32,571 nucleotides of DNA from Candidatus Aridivita willemsiae (lineage in GTDB: Bacteria > Actinomycetota > CADDZG01 > WHSQ01). The first letter of the stretch is position 1. Each line of letters begins with the position of its first letter. The translations under genes and the position numbers were made by a program. The stretch spans positions 1-32,571 of the forward strand of contig JACCZU010000161.1 of NCBI GenBank assembly GCA_013695835.1, given 5' to 3'. Shown here piece after piece: positions 26,181-32,571 of the stretch. The notes below the pieces were generated by a model. The model was not told the origin of the DNA. It ran no database searches and saw only the letters and a list, made by a program, of their open reading frames with translations.

Positions 26181-27037
26181 GGGGCGGCCTCGAGCGCCCG
26201 CCGCCTCCACTCTTCCGTGGCCTCGACCTGGTTGAAGGTGTAGAAGTGGTAGCCGGCGATGTCGTCGGCGCCCGTTCGCCGGCTCAGCTCGGCGATGAGG
26301 GGGCCGGGGCTGTAGGCCCTCCGGCCGAGCAGTCCCGCCATCAGGTTCCTGTTCTTTGACACGAAGCGGCTCGAGTCCCCGACGCCGATTCGAAGCGCAA
26401 GACGAATCAGCCGCGCGCGCTCGACGACCCCGGCGATGCCAACGTGGACGGGCAGTGTGACGTCGTGCGCACGGGCGTTTCTGATCCACGCCGCTATCGC
26501 GCCCGCCTCGAAGCACAGCTGCGTGACCGCATAGGTCGCCCAGCGTTGCTTTAGGCGCAGCTCATGCCACAGAGTGGCGTCGTCGACGGTGGGGTGACCC
26601 TCAGGGTAAGAGGCGACTCCCACTTGATCGAAGGTGAAGCCGCCCTCGGCGAAGAAGTTGAGGAGCGACGCTGCTGAAGGAAAGGGCCCGGCCGGCTGCT
26701 TGACGTCGCCGCCGATGACGAAGATGTGTCCGATCCCGAGGCGGGCGAGCCTCGCGCCTATGCGTTGTGCGTGCGCCCGATCGACGACGAGGCGGGCAGA
26801 GAGGTGCGGCGTCACATCGATGCCCGCATCGATCAGGCGCTCGGCGAGGTCGAGGGTGGCCCCGATGCCCCTCCGAGGAGAGCAGGTGATTGCAATGCTT
26901 GCGGGCCGCGTCCGGGCTACCCTTGCTGCGATGCCTTCGACGGGAAAGATCTCAATTGTTGGGCGCGCAAGGAGATGCGGCCGGGCACCGATCGCGCGAT
27001 CGGGCGCGTTTTCAAGCGGGGCGGCAGGCTCCTGCAG
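26177..27037 (-). CDS. metF: Methylenetetrahydrofolate reductase family protein, probable CTG start
   Basis: Reading upstream of the track start (26815) in the same frame continues homology: LQEPAAPLENAPDRAIGARPHLLARPTIEIFPVEGIAARVARTRPASIAITCSPRRGIGATLDLAERLIDAGIDVTPHLSARLV...GHIFVIGGDVKQPAGPF. AGGAGG lies 9 nt before the CTG at 27037. Confidence 0.8.
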   Translation of the reverse strand: MQEPAAPLENAPDRAIGARPHLLARPTIEIFPVEGIAARVARTRPASIAITCSPRRGIGATLDLAERLIDAGIDVTPHLSARLVVDRAHAQRIGARLARLGIGHIFVIGGDVKQPAGPFPSAASLLNFFAEGGFTFDQVGVASYPEGHPTVDDATLWHELRLKQRWATYAVTQLCFEAGAIAAWIRNARAHDVTLPVHVGIAGVVERARLIRLALRIGVGDSSRFVSKNRNLMAGLLGRRAYSPGPLIAELSRRTGADDIAGYHFYTFNQVEATEEWRRRALEAAP

Positions 27038-27071
27038 CGGGATCGTCCTCCTTCAGATTCCTTGTCGTTAT

Positions 27072-27117
27072 GCTAATAGGGCAACTTCGGTTGCCATTGT
27101 TGCTACAACTATAGGGT
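27072..27117. promoter_or_regulatory. Operator/promoter element C: GCTAATAgGGCAAC-ttcg-GTTGCCattgttGCTACAACTATAGGGT
   Basis: Perfect inverted repeat 27080-27095 (GGCAAC-TTCG-GTTGCC), second palindrome GTTG-CTA-CAAC 27099-27109, and TAGGGT 7 nt before the iclR2 ATG. Lies between divergent metF and iclR2. Confidence 0.65.
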
Positions 27118-27124
27118 AAATACC

Positions 27125-27913
27125 ATGCCTGGGACGACGGGAACAAGTCTTCGGCGGGGAATAGCAGTCCTTTTGGCCCTTGCATCCGACGACGCAAGGG
27201 CAGGGGGACTCGGGGTGACGAGGATCGCCGCGCTCACGGGACATGAAAAGAGCCAGATCTCCCGGACCCTCAAGACCCTGGCGGAGCTCGGGCTCGTTGA
27301 CCGGGACCCCTCGACGCTTGCATACAGGCTGGGGTGGCAGCTGTTCGCCCTTGCCTCACACGCAGGCGATCAGCCCTTGCTTGCGGCCGCCTCACCACTG
27401 CTCGACAGCTTGGTGAGCGGGCTCGGCGAGGGGGCTCACCTGTCCGTCCTCCAGGGGACCGACGTGCTCACCGTGCTTTCGAAGTCCTCGGAGCGAGCCG
27501 TCAGGGCCGTCGGCTGGGTCGGCCACACCGTTCCCGCCTACTGCACGTCGTCGGGACGGGCGCTCCTGCTCGACCATTCGATCGAAGACCTCAAGGTCTT
27601 GTGGCCGGGCCGGCGGTTCGAGCGAGCGGGGCCGAGGTCGCCGAGTCACCTTGCCGAGCTTCACGAACGAATCGAGGTGGCGAGGGCGCTTGGCTACAGC
27701 GTCGCCGACGAAGAGCTCGAGCAGGGACTCGTCGGCGTGGCCGCCCCGGTGAGGGATCTGCGGGGCAGAATTGTGGCGGCCATCGACGTCTCGGCACCGA
27801 AGTTCCGGCTGGCCGACACTCTGGACGACGCCGCACGCAAGGTCAGGGCGGCCGCCGACGAGCTCTCCTACATCGTCGACTGGAACACCGCAAGGGGCGA
27901 AGGCACGGCTTGA
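27125..27913 (+). CDS. IclR-family transcriptional regulator
   Basis: SLRRGIAVLLALASDDARAGGLGVTRIAALTGHEKSQISRTLKTLAELGLVDRD; effector domain ...VGHTVPAYCTSSGRALLLDHS..., EELEQGLVGVAAPVRD. Confidence 0.92.
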   Translation: MPGTTGTSLRRGIAVLLALASDDARAGGLGVTRIAALTGHEKSQISRTLKTLAELGLVDRDPSTLAYRLGWQLFALASHAGDQPLLAAASPLLDSLVSGLGEGAHLSVLQGTDVLTVLSKSSERAVRAVGWVGHTVPAYCTSSGRALLLDHSIEDLKVLWPGRRFERAGPRSPSHLAELHERIEVARALGYSVADEELEQGLVGVAAPVRDLRGRIVAAIDVSAPKFRLADTLDDAARKVRAAADELSYIVDWNTARGEGTA

Positions 27914-28003
27914 ATGCCTTATGAGCAACGCCATGTCCTCTAAGGCAATCATGCGAAGCAGTGGCCCAAAAGGCTCCGGCCGGCCCGAAAGTGCTAGTCT
28001 TGG

Positions 28004-28016
28004 CGTTGCTGCAACG
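28004..28016. promoter_or_regulatory. Operator candidate D: CGTTGC-T-GCAACG upstream of the transporter operon
   Basis: 13-nt palindrome. GTTGCTGCAAC matches 10/11 to GTTGCTACAAC in element C. Confidence 0.45.
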
Positions 28017-28067
28017 GCTGGGTTATTGACTACCTCACATGTAGGAGTGGCGGGGGAGGGGTTCTGA

Positions 28068-28094
28068 ATGAAGCTTCGCGCCGGGCGTAACTGA
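28068..28094 (+). other. Possible 8-codon mini-ORF (MKLRAGRN*) overlapping the permease start
   Basis: ATG at 28068 preceded by GGGGGAGGGG; its TGA (28092-28094) overlaps the permease ATG (28094) as TGATG. Confidence 0.3.
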
Positions 28095-28747
28095 TGGATA
28101 TCTTCATCACCTATCTTAGGTTCGCCATTCCGGACCATCTCATCGCGGCTTCCGGAGCACACGCGGCTGCGGTGGGGATCTCGGTTCTGCTGTCCTCGAT
28201 CATCGGCATCACCCTTGGGTGCTTCGCCTATCGGAGACGGCGCCTTGCCGACATCTCACTGGCGGTCGCCGGCACCATCATCACGATTCCATCGTTTGCC
28301 CTGTTTGCCCTTCTGGTCCCGTTTCTGGGATTCGGGTGGCCGCCGACCATCGTCGCACTGACCGCCTACGGCGTGCTCCCCATCCTGCGCAACACGATCA
28401 CCGGCTTGCAGGGCGTCGACTCCGCGGTCACGGACTCGGCTCAGGGAGTGGGGTTGAGCAGCAGGCAACGGTTGTTCCGCATCGAGCTGCCGCTGGCGTC
28501 GCCGGTGATCATCGCCGGCGTTCGGGTGTCCACCCTCATCCTGCTGGGGATCGCCGCCATTGCCGCCATCGTGGCCGGTCCCGGCCTTGGCGAAGACATC
28601 TTTTCCGGCTTGGCCCGCTTGGGAAGCGCCACGGCCCTCTATCTCGTGCTCAGCAGCGTGATGTTCATCGTCATGCTTGCGATCGCTTTCGACATTGCAT
28701 TCCTGCTCTTTAGGAAGTTCGCCATCTCCAAGGGCATCAGACAGTAG
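28094..28747 (+). CDS. Osmoprotectant (glycine betaine/choline/carnitine-type) ABC transporter permease
   Basis: TIITIPSFALFALLVPFLGFGWPPTIVALTAYGVLPILRNTITGLQGVDSAVTDSAQGVGLSSRQRLFRIELPLASPVIIAGVR (OpuCB/OpuBB-like). Confidence 0.92.
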   Translation: MDIFITYLRFAIPDHLIAASGAHAAAVGISVLLSSIIGITLGCFAYRRRRLADISLAVAGTIITIPSFALFALLVPFLGFGWPPTIVALTAYGVLPILRNTITGLQGVDSAVTDSAQGVGLSSRQRLFRIELPLASPVIIAGVRVSTLILLGIAAIAAIVAGPGLGEDIFSGLARLGSATALYLVLSSVMFIVMLAIAFDIAFLLFRKFAISKGIRQ

Positions 28748-28784
28748 GACCGATGCCGAGGACTGCGCACCGAGGAGGCCCAAT

Positions 28785-29987
28785 ATGATCACGTTAGAGA
28801 ATCTCACCAAGACCTTCGCAGGTCAGAAAGAGCCCGCCGTTAAGGATCTGTCGATGGAGGTGCCCGAGGGCGAGATCGTCGTGCTCGTTGGTCCGTCCGG
28901 GTGCGGGAAGACCACGACCATGCGTTTGGTGAACCGTTTGATCGAGCCCGACTCCGGCAAGATCTACCTCGAGGGTGAGGACGTCACCTCGGTCGACTCC
29001 GACCAGCTGCGCCGGCGCATCGGCTACGTCATCCAGCAGATAGGCCTGTTTCCGCACATGACGATTGGCGAGAATATTGCAACCGTTCCCCACCTCGTTG
29101 GGTGGGACAACAAGAAGACGTCCGACCGGATCGACGAGCTGCTCAACATGGTGGGTATGGACCCGACCGATTACCGGAATCGTTATCCCAAAGAGCTGTC
29201 CGGAGGGCAGAAGCAACGGATCGGCGTGGCGCGCGCGATGGCCGCCGACCCTTCTGTGATGCTCATGGACGAGCCCTTCGGCGCAGTCGATCCCATCACG
29301 CGCTCGAAACTGCAAAACGAGTTCTTGCGCCTGCAGGAAGGCATCAAGAAGACGATCATTTTCGTCACCCACGACATCGACGAAGCCATCAAGATGGGGG
29401 ACCGGATCGCAATTCTCCGGGACCACTCGACGATCGCCCAATATGACAAGCCGGAGAACATCCTCCTCAATCCGGCAGACGACTTCGTAGCCAGCTTCAT
29501 TGGGACGGGGGCATCGCTGAAGCGCCTCAATCTCGCCAAGCTCGGCGATGTCGAGCTCGTGGACTGGCCGACCGCGAAGCTCGAAGCCGGCGCCGACGAG
29601 GCGCGCGCGGTGCTTGATCGCTCAGACAAAGAGTGGGTCCTGTTGCTCGACGAGCAGAGGCATCCGCAGCGCTGGGTCAACGGCGACCACCTTGCGCAGG
29701 GCAACGGGGCGCTCGAGGACTCCGGCGTCCCTGCAACCTCGACCGCCATCATGGACACCACGCTCTCGAGCGCCCTCGCCGACATGCTCACGTCGGAGAA
29801 CTCCACCGTCATCGTGATCGACTCCGACGGCGCCTATCAAGGTGTCGCAGACCTCCCCACGATCACCAAGGCTACGAAGGCCATGCGCGTCGAGGCGCAC
29901 GGAGGAGAAGGCCACGATGCGATTGAGGAGCATGGAGAGGACAAAGAGGATGCCTCAGCGGGGCGCCTGAAGGACGCTGAGGCGTAG
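28785..29987 (+). CDS. Osmoprotectant ABC transporter ATP-binding protein with CBS-like C-terminus
   Basis: LVGPSGCGKTTTMRLVNRLIEPDSGKIYLEGEDV, YVIQQIGLFPHMTIGENIATVP, LSGGQKQRIGVARAMAADPSVMLMDEPFGAVDP. Confidence 0.93.
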   Translation: MITLENLTKTFAGQKEPAVKDLSMEVPEGEIVVLVGPSGCGKTTTMRLVNRLIEPDSGKIYLEGEDVTSVDSDQLRRRIGYVIQQIGLFPHMTIGENIATVPHLVGWDNKKTSDRIDELLNMVGMDPTDYRNRYPKELSGGQKQRIGVARAMAADPSVMLMDEPFGAVDPITRSKLQNEFLRLQEGIKKTIIFVTHDIDEAIKMGDRIAILRDHSTIAQYDKPENILLNPADDFVASFIGTGASLKRLNLAKLGDVELVDWPTAKLEAGADEARAVLDRSDKEWVLLLDEQRHPQRWVNGDHLAQGNGALEDSGVPATSTAIMDTTLSSALADMLTSENSTVIVIDSDGAYQGVADLPTITKATKAMRVEAHGGEGHDAIEEHGEDKEDASAGRLKDAEA

Positions 29988-30775
29988 TGGCGAGCCTCCA
30001 GGAGCAGGCGGCAACCCTGCTCGAACCGGCGCCGGGGCGAGGGGCGAGGGCGGCCCGGGCACTGCCACACTATTTGGCGCTTCCCGCCCTGGTGGCGCTG
30101 GTGCTCGCGGCGCTCTACTTCTACGTCAACAGCCAGGAGCTCGACACGATCGAGGCGCGTTCGATCAGCTTTCCAATCATCCAGCAACGCACGCTCGAGC
30201 ACATTGGGATTACTGCGGCCTCCACCATCGCCGTGATCATTATCGCCGTCCCGCTTGGCATCCTGCTGACGCGGCCCCGCGCGAGGTTCATCACGCCCGT
30301 ATTCCTGGCGGTGGCGAACACCGGGCAGGCCACTCCTTCCATCGGCGTGCTTGCCCTCATAGCGATCGTCTGGAGGATCGGTTTCGGGCCCGCAGTCGTC
30401 GGCCTCGTCGCCTATGCGGTGTTGCCCATCCTGCGCAACACGATGGTGGGCCTCGATGGGGTGGACCGGTCCATGATCGAGGCGGGCCGAGGCATGGGCA
30501 TGTCCAAGACGAAGGCCTTGACCGGCATTGAGATTCCACTTGCCGTTCCCGTGATACTGGCCGGGATCCGTACGGCCCTCGTCATCAATGTGGGCACGGC
30601 TGCGCTGGCGTGGTCCATAGACGGCGGGGGGCTCGGCGACATCATCCAAACCGGACTGTCGTTGAATCGAGACGTGGTGGTGATCACCGGAGCCGTGCTG
30701 ACGTCGGCGCTGGCTCTGCTCATCGACTGGTTGGGAGGCATCGTCGAGGATGTGTTGAGGCCCAAGGGATTGTGA
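29987..30775 (+). CDS. Osmoprotectant ABC transporter permease (second)
   Basis: NTGQATPSIGVLALIAIVWRIGFGPAVVGLVAYAVLPILRNTMVGLDGVDRSMIEAGRGMGMSKTKALTGIEIPLAVPVILAGIRTALVINVGTAALAW. GTG overlaps the upstream stop. Confidence 0.92.
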   Translation: MASLQEQAATLLEPAPGRGARAARALPHYLALPALVALVLAALYFYVNSQELDTIEARSISFPIIQQRTLEHIGITAASTIAVIIIAVPLGILLTRPRARFITPVFLAVANTGQATPSIGVLALIAIVWRIGFGPAVVGLVAYAVLPILRNTMVGLDGVDRSMIEAGRGMGMSKTKALTGIEIPLAVPVILAGIRTALVINVGTAALAWSIDGGGLGDIIQTGLSLNRDVVVITGAVLTSALALLIDWLGGIVEDVLRPKGL

Positions 30776-30824
30776 ATCGATTGCAAGTGCGTGGTGCGGA
30801 ACTCAGAGAGGAAGGGAGCCTGTG

Positions 30825-31793
30825 ATGGTGATCGGGAACATGAGGAAGAGACTGGTAGGAGCGGCGTTGATCGTTGCCTTGCTCGGCGCGGCCTGCGGCA
30901 GCGACGAGGGTGGCGGAACGGCCCCGTCAGGCGGTGCTGGGGAAGCCGATCTCTCCGGGGCCGAATTCACGGTCGGCTCAAAGGAGTTCACCGAGCAGCT
31001 CGTCCTCTCTCAGATCGCCATTCAGGTGCTCGAGGGCGCAGGGGCCACGGTTGAGGACAAGACCAAGCTGCCGGGGAGTGTTCAGGCGCGCAGCGCGCTC
31101 GAGAACGGCCAGATCGACATGTACTGGGAGTACACGGGGACCGGCTGGATCGTCTATCTCAAGCACACCAAACCCATCCTCGATGCCCAGAAGCAGTTCG
31201 ATGCGGTGGCCGAGGAAGACATGCAGAAGAACGGTGTCGCGTGGCTCGACCCTGCGCCCGCCGACAACACCTACGCGATCGCCGCAAGCAACGAGACGAT
31301 CGAACAGGATGGCGCCAAAACGCTCACCGAGCTCACCCAGCTCATCGAGGAGGACCCAAGCGCCGCCTCGCTATGTGTAGGGACCGAGTTCGCGGTGCGC
31401 GACGACGGGTTGCCCGGCCTCGAGCAGCATTACGGCTTCCAGTGGCCGACCGACCAGATCTCGAAGGTCGGAGAAGGCCTCATTTATGAACAGGTCGACA
31501 CGGCGGACACGTGCTCCTACGGAGAGGTCTTTGCCACCGACGGGCGCATCAAAGGGCTTGATCTGACGGTGCTCGAGGACGACAAGCAGTTCTTCGCCAT
31601 CTACAACCCGGCGCTGACGATCAACGAGGACGCCTTCAAGGAGTACGGTCCCGAGCTCGAGCAGATCTTCGAGCCCATTTCCGACAAGCTCACGACCGAG
31701 GAGCTCCAGGCTCTGAACGCCCAGGTCGACGTCGACGGGCTCCCAGAAGAGCAGGTGGCCCAGATGTGGCTGAGCGAGAACGGATTCATCTAG
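30825..31793 (+). CDS. Osmoprotectant ABC transporter substrate-binding lipoprotein (OpuBC/OpuCC-like)
   Basis: Lipobox LLGAACGSDEGG; FTVGSKEFTEQLVLSQIAIQVLEGAGATVEDKTKLPGSVQARSALENGQIDMYWEYTGTGW. Confidence 0.93.
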   Translation: MVIGNMRKRLVGAALIVALLGAACGSDEGGGTAPSGGAGEADLSGAEFTVGSKEFTEQLVLSQIAIQVLEGAGATVEDKTKLPGSVQARSALENGQIDMYWEYTGTGWIVYLKHTKPILDAQKQFDAVAEEDMQKNGVAWLDPAPADNTYAIAASNETIEQDGAKTLTELTQLIEEDPSAASLCVGTEFAVRDDGLPGLEQHYGFQWPTDQISKVGEGLIYEQVDTADTCSYGEVFATDGRIKGLDLTVLEDDKQFFAIYNPALTINEDAFKEYGPELEQIFEPISDKLTTEELQALNAQVDVDGLPEEQVAQMWLSENGFI

Positions 31794-31809
31794 GAATCAC
31801 CCAGGCACG

Positions 31810-31839
31810 GCGGCGGCCCCCGATCGGGGGCTCGCCGCC
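31810..31839 (+). terminator. GC-rich hairpin downstream of the transporter operon
   Basis: GGCGGCggCCCCCGATCGGGGGctcGCCGCC, followed by TCGTCGTTT (weak U-tract). Confidence 0.55.
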
Positions 31840-31846
31840 TCGTCGT

Positions 31847-31874
31847 TTGACAGGGTGCGGCGACTGCCTATACT
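31847..31874 (+). promoter_or_regulatory. Sigma70-type promoter TTGACA-N16-TATACT for the ilv leader
   Basis: TTGACA at 31847-31852 and TATACT at 31869-31874, upstream of the leader peptide. Confidence 0.65.
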
Positions 31875-31951
31875 TGCGCGCCACGCCCTGCGACGGTGCA
31901 GGGAGTTAGGGTAGACCGAGTCTTGACAAGCCGAACAACCGGAAAGTCATT

Positions 31952-32029
31952 ATGAAGCAAGCGGCAGACATCACCACGAAGAAGGCGACGGAGTCGCTTT
32001 TCCTTCTCAACCTCGTACTTATTCGCTAG
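31952..32029 (+). CDS. Branched-chain amino acid biosynthesis leader peptide, MKQAADITTKKATESLFLLNLVLIR
   Basis: 25-aa ORF with C-terminal LFLLNLVLI cluster (5 Leu, 1 Val, 1 Ile), upstream of a terminator and ilvB. Confidence 0.75.
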   Translation: MKQAADITTKKATESLFLLNLVLIR

Positions 32030-32038
32030 CGCGCGCCC

Positions 32039-32056
32039 TCGGCCCCCCCGGGCCGA
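32039..32056 (+). promoter_or_regulatory. Hairpin after the leader peptide (TCGGCCC-cccc-GGGCCGA)
   Basis: 7-bp stem, tetraloop, 9 nt after the leader stop codon. Candidate pause or alternative-pairing element. Confidence 0.45.
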
Positions 32057-32070
32057 TCGGTGTGCGCTGA

Positions 32071-32097
32071 CCCTCCGGCATGCGGGGGGTTTTTTTG
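32071..32097 (+). terminator. Rho-independent attenuator (CCCTCCG-gcatg-CGGGGGG-TTTTTTT)
   Basis: Stem with one T-G pair followed by 7 T; lies between the Leu-rich leader peptide and the downstream coding genes. Confidence 0.75.
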
Positions 32098-32202
32098 TTG
32101 CCGGAGAACCAAGGAGGTACCCCCGCACAGGCCCACAACGAGTCCTTCAAGCCATCAAGCCAGTAGAGAGAGAAATCGCCAGAGACACCCTAAGGAGGAA
32201 CG

Positions 32203-32490
32203 ATGAAGCTCCAGATCAACAACGGAAGCCTTGTAGGGACCGCCGAGTGGCAGGCGCCGGGCCGGGTTGCTGTGGACGTCGCGGACGCAGGCGAGCGGCA
32301 CTTTTTCGAGAGCTACTTCAGGGCAGAAGACTCATTCCTGACGGGTGCGGTCGGCGACGCCGAGATGTCTTCAGAGCGCCCGGACTCCTCTCCGGAGGCC
32401 TTCATGCGCGCGGCATTCCGGCTGGCGCGCTACCGCTACACGGGCGCCCTCGGCGGCGCCGATACCCGCGAGGGGGCCGACTATCCATGA
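32203..32490 (+). CDS. Uncharacterised 95-aa protein in the ilv leader region
   Basis: MKLQINNGSLVGTAEWQAPGRVAVDVADAGERHFFESYFRAEDSFLTG... with strong SD (AAGGAGGAACG) before the ATG. Confidence 0.7.
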   Translation: MKLQINNGSLVGTAEWQAPGRVAVDVADAGERHFFESYFRAEDSFLTGAVGDAEMSSERPDSSPEAFMRAAFRLARYRYTGALGGADTREGADYP

Positions 32491-32549
32491 AGCAGATCCG
32501 TGTAAGAAAAGGGAGGCCGCCGCGGCCCGCCTCAGGGGGGCGGTCATGA
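32487..32549 (+). CDS. Possible 20-aa ORF (MKQIRVRKGRPPRPASGGRS), overlapping both neighbours by ATGA
   Basis: ATG at 32487 inside the stop of the 95-aa ORF; its TGA overlaps the ilvB ATG. Confidence 0.35.
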   Translation: MKQIRVRKGRPPRPASGGRS

Positions 32550-32571
32550 AGGTCACCGGCGCTCAGTCGCT
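32546..32571 (+). CDS. ilvB: Acetolactate synthase large subunit, N-terminal fragment cut by window edge
   Basis: MKVTGAQS... matches the typical acetolactate synthase start (MKVTGAQSLIRAL...), and the upstream BCAA attenuator supports it. Confidence 0.65.

Noticed and set aside
31923-31951. TTGACA at 31923 as a promoter for the ilv leader peptide
   Set aside because: A properly spaced -10 would overlap the leader ATG; TTGACA-N16-TATACT at 31847-31874 is far better.
1-32571. CRISPR arrays, tRNA/rRNA genes, transposases, phage genes
   Set aside because: No direct-repeat/spacer periodicity, cloverleaf-like sequence, transposase or phage-protein motifs were recognised. The window reads as ordinary chromosome with metabolic operons, so no defence or mobile system is claimed.

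Overview
The window is GC-rich, actinobacterial-looking chromosome. Everything here was read by eye from the sequence and the supplied ORF track; no database search was run. The left third holds a partial MpaB/DUF2236-type gene, a frameshifted M6-like metallopeptidase with two lectin-propeller-like repeats, LysM and M28 peptidase genes, an AarF/UbiB kinase, an orphan RHH antitoxin beside a truncated VapC/PIN remnant, ilvD, an SDR plus FGGY kinase pair, nhaA, an asparagine synthetase and a nitrilase-family amidohydrolase. The centre and right (about 13.3-31.8 kb) form a coherent methyl-group/one-carbon catabolic island: a DmdA-like GcvT-family protein, fchA, fhs, soxGADB with a leading iclR, a DAO-type FAD oxidoreductase, an Asp-nucleophile alpha/beta hydrolase, a betaine-homocysteine-methyltransferase-like gene, an MTHFR that appears to start at CTG, a second iclR, and a four-gene OpuB/OpuC-type osmolyte ABC transporter. 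The right edge is a textbook-like Leu-rich leader peptide and rho-independent attenuator ahead of two small uncharacterised ORFs and the first codons of ilvB. The most interesting signal is a family of inverted repeats (GGCAAC-N3/4-GTTGCC and GTTGCTRCAAC) in the divergent intergenic regions of the island. Two of these regions share about 50 nt of architecture, suggesting a single undescribed regulon that includes the DmdA-like gene and probably the nitrilase/AsnB genes.
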